A stretch of 64,000 bases of DNA from Ananas comosus (taxonomy: Eukaryota; Streptophyta; Magnoliopsida; Poales; Bromeliaceae): positions 6,205,474-6,269,473 of the forward strand of contig NC_033638.1 of NCBI RefSeq assembly GCF_001540865.1, written 5' to 3'. The notes below the pieces were generated by a model. That model was not told the DNA's origin, made no database searches, and saw only the letters and a list, made by a program, of their open reading frames with translations. Shown in pieces: positions 12,501 to 25,289 of the stretch. Every line of letters starts with the position of its first letter. The first letter of the stretch is position 1. The translations under genes and the position numbers were made by a program.

Positions 12501-14966
12501 GCAAGGCAAAGGATTTATTACCATACAAAGTGATGGGCCCTAATTGCTTACTGGAATATACTTTTTTAATTTGTAAAATTGTAAATGATATGTTTGGATG
12601 TGATAACTTTAATTTCTGTTGTCAGGAAAAACAAGTTAAGAAGCTTTATCTAGCGCTTGCTGCTACACCTGTGACAGCTGGAGTTATTTCGCATTATATG
12701 CGTCCAGTTAACATTGCTCCTAGATTAGTTTCAGAAGGTAAAGTAAGAGGGTTGGCTGTGTTTTTTTTTTTAGTTTTAATTAGTTTCTCAAGTTGTAATT
12801 TGAATTACATGGAATCTTTAACTTATGACATGAGAAAACTTATTCTTATCATCACCTCGTGTGCTTAGATTCACATATCTTGCATTTTCTATTCTATAAC
12901 ATTTACCAATGCTAGATTCCTTGAAAGATCGGCCGTGATATTTGTCTTAGAATATGTACAAGTATAAAACATAAGCATGTATTTGTAGGTACAATGAATG
13001 TAGTGGCTTTACAATTTCTTGTCGAACTACAATTTTTCCTTTGTTGTGTTCAGCCCTTCTTAACAAGTCCATGGCGTTCTAATGCATCATCAAGAGTCAT
13101 GTTGTTCTGTTCACAGACGGTAGTTGGGTGAATATACCAATAAGTATGCGGCTATATTCTGTAATGAGAATTGGTAAGTTTTCACGTGATAGATAGGAAA
13201 GCAGCAACTAAAATAATAGAGTGGAAAGAAAGAGTTACTCGTATTCATTAAGGAACTCTAGTAAGAAGTGGAATGAACACTTAAAAGATGTCGACTGTTG
13301 GATAGAAAGCAAAACAGCAATCTGCTGTGACCGCAATCTCATAGAAGCACTATAAACAATCTACATGTGTAGAACAATTAAATGCCTCATGATTACCAGA
13401 AAAGAAGCATAATTTTATTTCCATAGAGTAAAGCTTTTGGACATTCTATACTTGATCATGCATTATATGTGAATCATCTCACATTTCATGCAAAATAAAG
13501 AAAAAAATGTATTGAGTTGTCCGTATCTTTGTATAGGAGCTTTGACTAGGGGCATTTTTATCTCGTGTCTTGTGTGTTGGGTGCTTCAGGACATGCATAA
13601 TTGCATACACAGGCTCAAATCCCAAAATCCTATCTTTTGACTCGTATTAATACTTATGCCATTGCTTAGCATATAAATAAAGTTGCTTGTATGACTTGAT
13701 TTGGTTTATCACGAATACCAACCAATTTGGAGTTTTCCATAACTAAACGCTACTAAATATTTGTTATCTATTTATAGCTAATTTATCTGCAATATACCTT
13801 TTGTATTTACTTACATCAACATATCTGATAGAGGAAATGAAGCTCCTGTACTGTATAGTTTTAATCTTTTCTTCTCCATGTTTATGATTGATTTTTTTTA
13901 AAATTTTTTTTTTCTGTTATTTAAGTAGATTCTATTGGAAGATGGCACCTCTGCCAACTAGAGGTGTTGGAGTGCAACGAGGTGCCTTGGCCAAATTCTC
14001 ATATCAGGAAAATCCACAACATTGAAGATTGTGGGTGGCCGTCACAGGAATCTGCCTATGAGTGCAAAATTAATCTTGTGACTGGAAAAACTCACCAGGT
14101 TATTTACTCTCATCCTTAGTATACTTCGCATTTCCTTTTCTACTTGTACATCAAAATTAAGAAATATGTAGGCTTAGTTCCACTCAGTCCTGTACTACTG
14201 CCCTTAGGGAGTATTTAAAACTAGGTTTCTACAATTTTGTTCCTTAAGTTTGACTCTGATTTCAATTGGATGTCTTATAACTTTAACAATTTCATTCAAG
14301 CTTGTCCCATGTAGCTATTAAGTTCTTCAATTAGCCTTCCATTTGAGAATGGATGCTCGACATGATTGTCAGATTCTGCTGATGTGGCAGTTTTTTGTAA
14401 GATTTCAATTTTGATGATGATGCTGTTGTGGCATTTCTTTTAGAGGGCAGACAAATAGGACTTAGTTGTTACACTGTAACAAAACATCAGGGGCTAAACA
14501 TAGAAAATCTGAGGGCATAATTCTAACCAAGACCAGACTTCAGGAAGTAAATCTTTACTAATCCTTGAAATAATTTAAGGCTGATATATTTTCCCTTCTA
14601 ACATGATAAAGTCTTTGAGTTTGTCATAGTTTTATTTAGTTGTGTGTAGCTAGTAGTGAATAATTAGAACAAATGGTGCAGGTTAGGGCACAGTTGGCTG
14701 CAATTGGTGCGCCTATAGTCGGAGACTCAATGTACATGCCTGCTGCGCTGGCAGAAATGGCCAATCCAGGAATCAATCCATTTGGTAGAGGGAGAAAGGA
14801 CTACACAAGTGAAGACAAAAGAATAGCAGCTACTGAAGCCTGGATTGCTCAACACGGTAAAGAACCAAATGCAGCAATTGGCCTTCAAGCATCCCATATT
14901 TCCTGGGATGATGGTGAGTGCTCTTATGAGGCTGGGGTTCCGTGGTGGCGACGAGAAACAGCTTAA
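6418..14966 (+). CDS. RNA pseudouridine synthase, RluA family (plant organellar PUS6 type)
   Basis: Isomerises specific uridines in RNA to pseudouridine, probably in the chloroplast by homology to Arabidopsis RNA pseudouridine synthase 6 (At4g21770). Exons are 6418-6512, 8011-8139, 8697-8951, 9674-9755, 11610-11725, 11803-11857, 12626-12737, 13929-14098 and 14682-14966: 1,299 nt, 432 residues, all introns GT-AG. An S4-like RNA-binding stretch (AGSYLRVHVHPKRF) ends exon 3. Exon 4 carries DSYVVLDKPA. The catalytic motif HQLDNCTEG is in exon 5, with the nucleophilic Asp at about residue 220. GKTHQVRAQL spans exons 8-9, followed by GAPIVGDSMYM. The C-terminus ends WWRRETA, as in plant relatives. 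The start is uncertain. ATG 6418 is in frame with exon 2 through the good donor at 6512 and gives a Leu/Arg-rich leader. ATG 6333 has better context (TAATGGCG) but would need a weak donor near 6523. Introns 1-4 carry small transposons. Confidence 0.93.
7557..7908. mobile_element. Inverted-repeat transposon (MITE) in intron 1
   Basis: About 100-bp imperfect inverted arms: the left AACGTATAAAACTTACCTGACC pairs with the reverse complement of the right GGTCAGTTTTGTACGCTTTT, and the inner CCAACCTTTCAATCTG pairs with CAGATTGAAAGGTTGG. It ends about 100 bp before exon 2. Confidence 0.75.
8225..8575. mobile_element. Inverted-repeat transposon (MITE) in intron 2
   Basis: The left arm has GAATAGGCCCTCCAACTTTT and CACTCCCTCCACTTTTAATTG. 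The right arm has the complementary CAATTAAAAGTTGGAGGGGAGT twice, and GAATAGGTCC. It has no coding capacity. Confidence 0.65.
9054..9533. mobile_element. MITE with TTTGGCC ends in intron 3
   Basis: Left GCACTTGTTTGGCCGG and right GGCCAAACAGGCACTGC are near inverted. Inside are CTTCTGCTTTT-type phrases in both orientations, typical of plant hAT or PIF MITEs. Confidence 0.65.
10527..10994. mobile_element. hAT-like MITE in intron 4 with 8-bp target-site duplication
   Basis: Starts TAGGGATGTTAATGGGTCGG and ends CATTGACATCCCTA, an imperfect inverted pair. The flanking octamers ATTATTGC (10519-10526) and ATTACTGC (10995-11002) match at 7 of 8 bases. Interior arms are rich in CCCGAACC and its complement. 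It has no ORF. Confidence 0.85.
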
Positions 14967-15710
14967 TTTTGTCCATACTAGACGGTGTATGGACGGTTCC
15001 TTCATTCCATGTTTACACGCCAGCCTTTCGTGATGTCCAGGCATTTCACTCCGGGTTAATTTGCCCCCAGGGGCCTCAAATTTTTAGGTTAGTTTTAGTT
15101 TCTCCTCTGGCCTTTCATCCGGTATTGGGTCCATAACCTTCGTTTTGTTGCAATCTTATCATTTGACTATTTTCCTGCATCTAACTGCCATGTTGGTGAC
15201 TTTGTGCCTCTCATATAGAGATTTCACAGTTTCATCCAATGTAACTGAGGAATTAATAAAAGGGTAAGATTGCAACAAAATGCAAAAGCTAGTAATCCTA
15301 CTAAAACAATCAAAAGGTTGCGGACCAAGTGGAAACCTCATAAAATGTCGGGAATCCATGGTCTGCATTTTACAACTTCTGTGCAGTTTCTGATGTTAGG
15401 AAAGTTGGAGAAGGATTTCTACAAGGCATCGACTCCCAACAGTTATAAGAACGAAGAATTATAGACGTTGAAATTGTGCAACGTTTTTCTTCATCTGCGA
15501 CAGTTGAGCTGGCTGCATTTGATAGAAGTTAATGCACTTCAGAGCACAACAGAGAGGAGCTCAATATAAGGTTTGACGTCTCTACCGCATCTTTCCGGAT
15601 TCCTATTTATACATTTGAGTAATGGCTGGTCAAAATTTGTACTTCAAGAATGTTGTAATTGCTCTTTTTCTTGTATAATGTTTCCTCAATTATTTTTATG
15701 TCGATAATAT
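14967..15710 (+). other. Probable 3' UTR and end of the pseudouridine synthase gene
   Basis: No coding exon is seen after the stop at 14966. The stretch is T-rich. AATAAA-like words occur at about 15,256, and a TGTATAATGT/TTTATGTCG region around 15,670-15,705 suits a plant poly(A) site. I cannot place the cleavage site. Confidence 0.45.
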
Positions 15711-16309
15711 TCTATTACTGAGTTGCACTGAATTTCTCTTGCTGATTATATTTTTTGGTTCATGAGAGCTGAATGTGCTTGCAAATTGCTGCACAATAAG
15801 GAATCAACCTTAATGTATTAATTACTGCATTATCAGCAATTACCAGGGGCATCGAATTGTTGATTTTCTCTTACTAGGGCCATCAAATTTGGCTAATTTG
15901 ATCTAGTTATTACGCCAAATCAGATAAGATATCCTCTTTATGTAAACACCCAACAAACCCAACTATTGTTTGCTAACAAAAATTTATCTCATCTCACTTG
16001 CCAAATTCAAAATTATGCAGGCACCCACTGTTCCTGGCTGTGATAACAAGAAGCAAAGATTTAATGAGTAGGAGATGAACTCATCATGAATATTTCAATT
16101 AAACAGCTTTAGGCACCTTTTCTTTTCTTTCCATTATTGTCAGTAGTGTCTGCTGGATGAAGTTTCTACGGTCCGTAGTCACACAGTTTTTGTCTTTCTC
16201 CTGTTTTACTCATGAATAGTCTATGTTTGTCTAAAGATTTTACAGAATCAATGCAAAATAGGAATGAGTTTGTAGAGAGACTCTTTCATTTCAAATTGAA
16301 TTTGTATAT

Positions 16310-16875
16310 GTGACACCTCAATAGTCCCACATCGGATAGGAACGGGCTGTGATTGAGTATATTCGAGACTATAGATCTTAATAATAATAACCTGGGTTTA
16401 AACATTTCTGGTGGTAATTTGAACCCAATGAGTTATTATTGTTGCTGGGTTGGATCGTTACATTTGGTATTAGAATAAATCACTAGTCAGAAGTGTAAGA
16501 TGAATTTCGGCCGAGCCGAATGACAGGTTACGTCAGGATTTGAATGATAAGGTGAGTGAAACAAGTCTCACATCATCTGGTGATTTTGGGCTGTGTGTGT
16601 GGTTGGACTGACGAGGACGTCAGGGCCTAAGCCGGGGGGGGGTTCTAAGACATCCTGGTGGTCCCAAATTGAATAGGAACAGAGTTATGGTTAGGTATAT
16701 ATGAGATCATGGATCTTAATAATAATAATATTTGGGTTTAAGAATTTTGTGAGGTGGTTTGGAACTAACAGATTATTATTGCCAGTGGGTCGGATCGTTA
16801 CAGTATATACTACTCACAAGATGTATGTTTAATTTACCTTGCAATGATGATGTATGTTTAATTTACCTTGCAATG
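16310..16875. repeat. Direct repeat pair and a short tandem duplication
   Basis: The segment from ATAGGAACGGGCTGTGATTG through TTGGATCGTTAC (about 16337-16463) recurs diverged at about 16672-16801, including TAATAATAATA, GGGTTTAA and GGATCGTTAC. Immediately after, a 26-bp phrase starting GATGTATGTTTAATTTACC is duplicated (16820 and 16849). Confidence 0.7.
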
Positions 16876-18298
16876 ATTGGCATTAGTGAGTGTTAATTCA
16901 ATGTTTATGCTTTATTTATACTAATACTGTACATGAGTTAGTTACTCAGTAGGAGAACTACCATGAACTATTTGTGAATCATTTCCTATTCTTTCTTTCC
17001 TCGATATTCGTATTGAATTATTTCTGGGGGTGTATGTTCCTTCATATGTTAAATAATTTTAGTATGGTAAAGGGGTTAATAGTTAGTTTCAACTGTTCAA
17101 TCCAATATAATTTGTGAAGCTTGTCACTGTGGTAAATGTAATCTATACCAATTATCTTGTAAACAGTGGGTCCTATGAGAGTTATTTTTTCCATAATTGG
17201 TGCATCAAATGAAACTAATTGTACGAGTAGGGCTAGTGTGTTATTAAGAGCACAACAACCATTGTGTTTCTAAGTTTCTAGCCATAGAGAGAAGAAATTG
17301 GAGAGATATTCAAAGAGAAGAGAAATTGAAAATTTTAATTTCTCTCTAATATCTCCTCTCTAATATCTCCTCTCTCTCATCTTAACTATTTATTAAAATT
17401 GATGGATGGTTAGAAATTTAGGAGCACAATGGCTGCTGTGCTCCTAATAGCACAGTAAAATTTTATTAAAACAGAATTGATATAACACATTATTTCACAT
17501 ATTAACATTTATTTAATTTGTAACTCAAAATATATAAGAAATTTGAATAAAAAATCTCTCATTTTATTAATACTATTAAAATTGATAGTTTATTGAGTAA
17601 TTTTATTTAATTTATATGATTTTATTATATTATTTAGAAGTGACTTCATACAAATTTACTTTTATAAAATTTTATAGTTGAATTCAACAATCATTCCAAA
17701 TAATTAGAACTATTTAAAATAGTAGTAAAGTATAATGGATGATTGATGCAATTTTTAGTACAGGAAAATTAGAGAAAAAGTGCAAGGGGCTTTTTATACC
17801 TTAACCTTTTTTCTTTTTTTTCTTTTTTTTTTTTTTAAATTCCTTGAAAACTGGGATGAGCTTTTGTTTGTACCAGGCGTTTGGACAGGAAAAAAACTTC
17901 AATGGAAACCTCCTCAACGACGCATCATTAAGGAGCTTTAATTTGTTACTATATGTCACTTTTATCTCTATCCAAAGGTTATAATTCTTTCTTCTAAAAT
18001 TTATTTTGTTTGGATTTTTAAATTAAAAACTACCCGACGAACCACTGGATGAGGTGAAATTAATATGTGGGAGCAGATCAGTAACTCCTCGATAAGGTGC
18101 ATCGTGGAGTTTTCTACTGAAATTTTATTTGTTTGCGCAAGTACTTAGATATTTGGTAAGGGAAATTTTTTTTTTAAGACTCTCTTTTGGCATTAAATCA
18201 AAATGAAACTTTTGTGGCTCAAAAAGTAGAGTTCAACTCTGCAGTAGTAAACCATTTGATTTGTTTTATAATAATAATAATAATAATAATAATAAGGA
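16876..18298. other. Intergenic DNA, no gene supported
   Basis: AT-rich, with a CTCTCTAATATCTCCTC tandem at about 17,340-17,375 and a TAA microsatellite at 18270-18295. Confidence 0.5.
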
Positions 18299-18655
18299 AT
18301 AATTGCCTAGCTATATACCCTCCTCATACGTTTGAAAATATTCGATTTACTCTTTATTTTTTTTCCTTTTTAAAATATTCCTTATATGTTCCATTGTTAT
18401 TGCAAAATACTTTCGCAGTTATCTCCTGTTAAGTTAATTTGGGTTAAACGTCAGTTAAATATCTACCACAGTTAAAAAAAATTAAAATACCAGTTTTGTC
18501 CTTAACTTAAGGGTAAATAAGAAATATTGGTGACGGTAGAGGGGTATATTGAATATTAGAAATAGGTTGGAACGTAGAAAAGTATTTTCAATATTAACCT
18601 TCTAAAAGGGGTAAATCGGAAAGTTGGAAACTTTTCAGGGATATAAGCAATTGCC
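18299..18655. mobile_element. MITE with GGCAATTGC-type ends
   Basis: Left AATTGCCTAGCTATATACCC pairs imperfectly with right GGGATATAAGCAATTGCCC. A TAA microsatellite abuts each side (18270-18295 and 18659-18680), suggesting insertion into a TAA tract. Confidence 0.65.
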
Positions 18656-18849
18656 CTTAATAATAATAATAATAATAATAAATTTTCCTGAAAGTTCCAG
18701 CCGGGCCTTAGCAGTCCCTTTCCATTCCAGGTGATTGACTATTCCTTGACTAGCTAAACATTTTGATCTTTATAATTCATTTTGATATATTATGTTATCA
18801 AAAATATTAAATTAATAGAAAATACTTCTGAGATAGTCAATCTTACTAA

Positions 18850-19529
18850 ATTACATAAAACTCTCCTGTTAATACTCGTCTTTTTACTCCTCCACCCCGA
18901 CTTTTAAAAACCTATATTTTACCCCCATTAAAAAAAAAAAGAAATGTTCATAGAATGGTACGGTATTAACTGTGATGACAAAATGATCAAATCGGCCTCC
19001 CTCTCTTCTTCTCCTCCTCAATTCCTCCTTCATCCGTAGCTCTCCTCCTCCTCCGTCCTTCGTGCCTCCGTTGATTCTAGCTTCGACTCCGCTTGCTCCA
19101 CTTGCTCTCTTTGCTCCTCTTGCACTTTCGCTGCCCTTCCATTCGGCGACAGTGGGGATGGGGTCGGGGTGGGCATTGACAGAGGGCTGGCAAGGGTGAG
19201 ACAACGGAGGAGGGCAAGGGCATGGGTATGGGCGCGGATGGAGGGATGAGCGAGCGCGAGGGCGAGGCGGTGGAGGGAGGCGAGGCAGCACGGCTGACGA
19301 TGTCGTCGGCGAGGAGGGAGACAGCCCTACTGAGAGGAGGGGTGCAAGGGTATTTTGAGTGTAAAAGAATATATAATAATTAGATATAGATGGAATCCTA
19401 ATGAAATACGGATGACGACGAGATCCGAAGTGAATATTTTTTATTTTTTAAAGAGGTAAAATATAGATTTTTAAAAATCTGAAAGAAAAAGTAAAAAGAC
19501 AAGTATTAACAGAAAAATTTTCTGTAATT
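18850..19529. mobile_element. Inverted-repeat element related to the copy at 21,795
   Basis: Left AATTACATAAAACTCTCCTG and right AGAAAAATTTTCTGTAATT are the ends. Both arms carry GTTAATACTCGTCTTTTTAC-like wording and an AAAAACCTATATTTTACC-like block. The GC-rich middle (18990-19350) is Arg/Ser-codon-rich, but no protein is recognised. Confidence 0.7.
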
Positions 19530-19637
19530 TAACCATTTCAGTAATATGCATTGGATGCATGCATAGATATCCAATATATATGACCTGTTCCTGAATGATT
19601 AGACAATGCAATCACTCTCAACCATTCTAAAATTGGT

Positions 19638-20112
19638 AAATTGTAGCCCTAGTCCTCGAACTTTTAGGTAGAGGAGCCCCCTCCCTAGCTATCTCTTATT
19701 AAGTTTTATTTTAGTCCATATGCATATTTACTATCGAGGATAAACTATTGTCCACACCAATTGCATCTGTTTATTTATATACTATGCATTTTTTAATTCT
19801 TTATTTTTATTGTATGTATTATTCAAATTTACTATTCAATGAGTAACAATCTTTAGGATTTGGACCGTCAAATTGAAAGTATACTTGGACAAAGAATCGG
19901 CGAAATTTGTAATGTACAAATGTAAGATGAACTAGTTGTATGCAATAACTTTTAGTCTAAGGACTAACATAAAACATTATAGAAATTAAAGTTTGGATGC
20001 TAAAATAAAATCTTGTTGAAAATTCAGGGTTTTTGCATGCCAAATTCAAAAGTCTAAGGACCAAAATGAAACTTGAGTTAAAAAGTTCAGGGACTGGTAG
20101 TGCAATTTATCC
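19638..20112. mobile_element. Inverted-repeat element with GTCC(C/T)CGAACTTTT ends
   Basis: Left AAATTGTAGCCCTAGTCCTC pairs with right GGACTGGTAGTGCAATTTA, and CGAACTTTTAGG pairs with AAAAAGTTCAGG. A common plant MITE pattern, with no ORF. Confidence 0.7.
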
Positions 20113-20228
20113 ATTCTCAAAAACTAAACTGAAAATTCAATTCTCCACATTTTGATTGCAAAGATTTAGGCTCTAGCTCTTCAGATGTTGGAATAAGATA
20201 TTTTATGGTAACTTAATCGGCACGAAGC

Positions 20229-20260
<32 letters not shown>

Positions 20261-20879
20261 TGGTGTGTGTGTGTGTGTGGTTTTTTAAATATATAGATTT
20301 TTAATTATTATTTCTTAAAAGATATTGGCATATATGATTTGGTAGGAATGTAGGATGATATATATCATCTAAAGAGATAATTTATTTTATTGTGAGAAAA
20401 GTAACTGAAAAGGCTCAATTTGGTGTTCATATATATTATATATATTTGACTACGCTCGACTGTTCTATATAATTATTTTGAGCATACTTATAATAAAATA
20501 AAATATTATATATATTTTGAATAATTTATAAAATATACTGAATAAAATATTTATGCGTTGAAACAAGAAATGATGGCACCTTTAATAGCTCATAAAAAAT
20601 TGAAGTTGAAATATGTAAATTGAAAAGACTGGACAAGCCCATTCATTCATTCCCATTTGCTTTTTGGAGTCTTTTGGTCCCACACAACTCATTAATTCAG
20701 CACAAATTTTGTTATGTTCCCTTAGTGCTACTAGTTGACCCTTTTATTTTTTTATTTTTTATTTTTTTATCCTTCCAATTTATCAATCATTGTGCATCAA
20801 GATTCCCACCATCTTTTAGTAGTGGGATAAGCTGTCCATGTAAATAAACTCAGTGAGCATGTAATCATTTGAGCACAAC

Positions 20880-20916
<37 letters not shown>

Positions 20917-21794
20917 GAGCAAACGTTTATATCTTTAAAAAGTTTTAGACTTTTTTATTTATCTGGTTTTATAAGTTCTTTCAAATATATCTTTAGGAAA
21001 TAATTTGTTAGGAACAGCTATTATTTCTATAAAATTATTATTTTGTCTTTTCAAATATACTTTTCTATTATCACTATTTTTTCTTATTTGCCCTTAAGTT
21101 AGGAATATAAGAGGTATTTTGACAAATATATCTTTCTATTGTCATCAACTTTTCTTATTTGCACTTACGTACGTTAGGGATAAGAAAAAATATTTTGACT
21201 TTTTTTTTTTTTTAAAAAAAAACTCTGGTACGTAGAAATTTAACTCGGACATAACTTGAGATGATTTAACGAATACTAACGATGTAGTTATTTTTTAATA
21301 ATGAAAAAAAATATATGAGAGTATATTTGAAACAAAAGAATATAAGGATATATAAGATATTTCAAAAGTTTTGAAGGGTATATATATATAGGTAATTACT
21401 CAATAATAACAATAATAATAATAATCATATAACATGAATAAGAAACTATTTATGCTTTGGTGTACAAGGTAATATTTTTTTTTACATTTCATTAAAAAAT
21501 AATAAACTATTTTCTTTTTAGCAGTGTTATCAAAGATGAAACTAGTTGGAACAGGATCGCAAGGGAGATGTGAGCTAATTAAGTTCTGATATTATATGAA
21601 AATGCACAAATTCAATCCTCAAGTTTAAGTAATTTTACAAGTTTTAGACCACACACGCACACACCAAAAAAAAAAAGAAGAAGAAAGAATATCCTTTTTT
21701 GCAGATGAAAATAAAGCATTAAAGCTTCAAGAGATTACACGCAAAATACATGTCGAGAACAAGTGTTTTATTAGTACATTTATCTAAATGGCTA
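20113..21794. other. Intergenic DNA with simple repeats
   Basis: Poly-T with GT run at 20236-20279, and (TAA)n at 20882-20917 and about 21402-21424. The parts at 20925-21390 resemble a decayed inverted-repeat element (TTTAAAAAGTTTTAGAC and AAGTTTTGAAGGGTATA). No gene. Confidence 0.5.
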
Positions 21795-22146
21795 AATTAT
21801 AGAAAACCTTCTATTATTTTTCTTTTTCGACTTTCAAAAATTTATAATTTATCCTCTTAAAATTTCAAAATATTTTCAGGGAGGTATAACGTTAATGGAT
21901 AGGGTAAAATGACTAGATTGTCATTAATTACTTCTTGTAAAAAAAAATAATTTTTTAATATATTTTTGTCATTTTGAAAGGTATTTTCGATATAAATTAT
22001 ATGAAATGGACGGAATAGTAATGGAATCTTGACGGAGGAAGGCTAAATGCAATAACTTGAAATGTTGAAAGTATAAAATATAGATTTTTGAAAAGTTAGA
22101 AAGGGGAAGTGAAAAAGTGGGTATTTAAGGGGAGTTTTCTGTAATT
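21795..22146. mobile_element. Short copy of the 18,850-type inverted-repeat element
   Basis: Left AATTATAGAAAACCTTCTA and right GGAGTTTTCTGTAATTA are inverted, and the blocks TTATAATTTATCC/GTATAAAATATAG echo the larger copy. It lacks the GC-rich middle. Confidence 0.65.
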
Positions 22147-22787
22147 AAATATTCGATAATACGTGGGGGATTTAGTTTGAAATTTTGAAACTTTTGAAGG
22201 ACATTTGCCACAGCTCTAAAAGTTTAGGGGTATTGCACATTTTATCCTTTAATTTCTTGTTTAATGTGGGCAAATTTTATCAAATTTTAATTTGATCCTG
22301 CTTTTGTACATTCAGATGTTAAGCCAAACTAAATTGTTCTTAATAACTATTTGATTAATCATATCTTTTAAATTTAGTTATGAGCTCAATTTGTTTAAAA
22401 AATAGGTTTTTTGATTATCCTTATTAGCCCTTTAATTAATGCATGTAGACTTAAGTAAGTTTTTTGATCAATCATTTGGTAATCGGTAACGTTCGAAATT
22501 GTTGTAATTAATTATCTAAACTTCTTAATTATTTGAAAATACGCACGCTAATGATATTGACGAACCTTTTGGATGTCAAAAACACCTTCGAATTCGATGG
22601 TAAAATTTCGCAATTTATTGTTATGTGATTTTTATATTTCAAGAATGTTTATTAATAAGGATTAGTAAAAACGTTAATGCATGCATTTTTTTCTATACGT
22701 ATGAAGAGACTCCATGCACGTATAACGTACGTAACGTTGTTTTCGGAGATCAATCCATGCATGCATGTTAACATAACACGTAACATT

Positions 22788-23891
22788 CACTACTACAGAT
22801 GCAAGATTTGGTGGCGACAAATGTCGCCACCAAAGCCAAAATTGTCGCCACCAAAACTGTTTTGGCGGCGACAATTTGTCGCCGCATGCCGCCGCCTATA
22901 ACCCCGTCGGTAAAAGTATTTGGTGGCGACAAAATGTCGCCGCTAAAAGTTAGATAATTAGCGGCGACAACCTGTCGCCGCGAAAATTAGAGAATTAGTG
23001 GCGACATCATGTCGCCGCTAAAAGTTTGAAAAACTTAGATAATTAATGGCGACAATTTGTCGCCACTAAAAGTTAAATAATTAGCTACTTTTTTTCTGAT
23101 GAAAAATTACTTNCGTAGGGGTGCTAGAGCCGCAGGCGGTGGAGGCGCGGGGCTCGCTTCCGATGAAGATGGAGGCGCGGGGCTTGGCGAAGGCGCGGGT
23201 GGCGGAGGCGGAGGGGACGAAGAGCTAGGGAAAGATAGAGAGAAAGAGAAGTGAACGAGATAGGTTTGAGATGGGTTTAGCTTCAAGGTTAAAATTTTTT
23301 ACTATTTTTATATGTAAAAAGACAATAAAGCCCCCACTATTTTATATAATGTATAGAGTAACTGAGGGTAAATTGGTCTTTTTGCATAGAGTAGGTGAGT
23401 GCTGAAAAAATAGGAGGGAAAATGTGGCGCGGTAAATAAAGAGATAACATGGCGACAAATTATCGCCACGAATACTCTATTTTTCAGCGGCGACACTTAT
23501 ACGTCGCCGCAAAAGAATCCCTATCGGTGGCGACTCTTGATTGTCGCCGCCAAAGAATCCACTATTTAAGGCGCGGTAAATAAAGAGATAACGTGGCGAC
23601 AAATTATCGCCACGAATACTCCATTTTTCGGCGATGACACTTATACGTCGCCGCCAAAGAATCCCTATTGGTGGCGACTCTTGATTGTCGCCGCCAAAGA
23701 ATACCTATCGGCGGCGACACTTATATGTCGCCGCTAAAGAATCCCGTATCGGTGGCGACTCTTATACGTCGCCACCATTTTCTATGAATTGGCGGCGACA
23801 AAAAAATGTCGCCACCATATGTAATATATTGGTGGCGACAATGCTTGTCGCCACCAAAAAGTCGCCACTGAAAAGCATTTTTGTTGTAGTG
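22788..23891. mobile_element. Non-autonomous CACTA element with GGCGAC palindrome arrays
   Basis: Begins CACTACTACAGATGCAAG and ends AAGCATTTTTGTTGTAGTG, with the 3-bp duplication ATT on each side (22785-22787 and 23892-23894). Both subterminal regions carry many short palindromes of the form GGCGACAAATGTCGCC spaced 40-60 bp apart, as expected for CACTA transposase-binding regions. No transposase is present. The middle holds a GC-rich Ala/Gly-type stretch and an N at 23113. Confidence 0.93.
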
Positions 23892-24009
23892 ATTTATATT
23901 TATTCTCCAAACCTTTAATAAAAGAATATTAATTTGTTGGTTGGCTTAATACGACTGCTAAAATTAATAAAAACAAAGAAAAATATTAAAGAATATATAT
24001 TAAGGGGGA

Positions 24010-24826
24010 GTTGAGCTAGAATACTATCGGTAGCAAACTGATTCCGTTGCCACCTATTTGTTTTTAATGATGAAGCCTCTAAATCGACTATCTGTACTGT
24101 TGAACATGATCTATACTACTTGAATCATCTAAAACCTAAATTTTATGCTCTTTCGATCTTTTTTTTTTTTTTGAGAGAAAGGTAGCACGTCACCCGCTTC
24201 ATTCATTCAGCAAATAAAATTAGCTACAAAGGGTGAGGCAGCTAAGGCCTCAAAAAGGCGCGAAGAACAGAAAAAGAAAGAGGGTAGCAAAAGGGAAAAA
24301 AGAAAAAGAGAAAAATCCACGACCACAGGCGACAAAAACACTATACAGCCCAACAAGTAAAACGTCACCCAGCTCGACTGAAGTCAGCCCACTCTTTTGC
24401 CAACACTCCAATGCTTTTTCGATATTGTTCTCTTGTTTATCAAGTGGACACAAAAATAAACTGCTGAAAATGAATATCTTCTGAAAAGTGATGATAGGAG
24501 TTTTGTAATCAAGATCGAGAGTATATATAGATCTTGTTCTAAATAGTTTAAAAAATTTTCTAACTAAAATTTAATTGATTTGGATATCTTTACACCGTTA
24601 AACGAGAAAACGCCTCATATCGACCATTAAAATTATAAAATTTGAATTATCACTTTGATCATTAGGTCAATAATGTCGAAAAGATTTAAAATTTAATTTT
24701 TAAATTTTTTAAGTGGTATATATAGATCATATTCAACAACACCGATTATTAATTTGGAGGCTTCATTATAAAAAATAAATAATTAATAACGAAGTTCGTT
24801 TGCTATCGATAATATTCTAACTCAAC
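24010..24826. mobile_element. Inverted-repeat element (GTTGAG ends) containing a SINE-like insert
   Basis: Left GTTGAGCTAGAATACTATCG and right GCTATCGATAATATTCTAAC plus CTCAAC are inverted. Related left ends occur at about 42,960, 27,220 and 63,722. A poly-T-headed insert starts at 24158. Confidence 0.75.
24158..24440 (-). mobile_element. SINE-like insert, diverged, poly-T head on the plus strand
   Basis: T-run, then GAGAGAAAGGTAGCACGTCA and CCCGCTTCATTCATTCAG, resembling the 3' tail of the SINEs at 52-62 kb read on the minus strand. The body beyond about 24,230 is not clearly alignable, so the right edge is a guess. Confidence 0.45.
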
Positions 24827-25289
24827 TTGTATCAAAGGATAGGGGAAAACTTGTTATATATTGTACGTACTCTGGAACTAGGGGTCAGAGTTAATGTCTA
24901 CGTACGTACAAGCTCAAACCACATGCAACAATAATAGCATATAAAGAAGAACGTACATAAGACACTGTGTTTAATTATACGATAGGAATAGGAACTAAAA
25001 TAAATAGATAGATACGTTGCAACTCCACCGTACGTACGCAGCTGCTTTGATAGATTACACCATTTGTCACAGCGCGTACGTAAAGCTCTTCTTTATGACA
25101 GTAGCTTTCAATACTTCCCCATCTTTTTCTCCATCTCTGGTTGAAAATTGATTATGCACAAAAATAAAAATAATAAATAATAAATAAAATGAATACAGAA
25201 AAAAGATAAAAATTTATGTGATTCCACAATTCTCTATATATGTTTACGAAAGGAGCTAAAGAGGTATCTATCTGTCTATCTATCTATTA

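Noticed and set aside
22788..23891. CRISPR-like array of repeated GGCGAC palindromes
   Set aside because: Plant nuclear DNA with CACTA ends and an ATT target duplication; the units are subterminal transposon repeats without uniform spacers.
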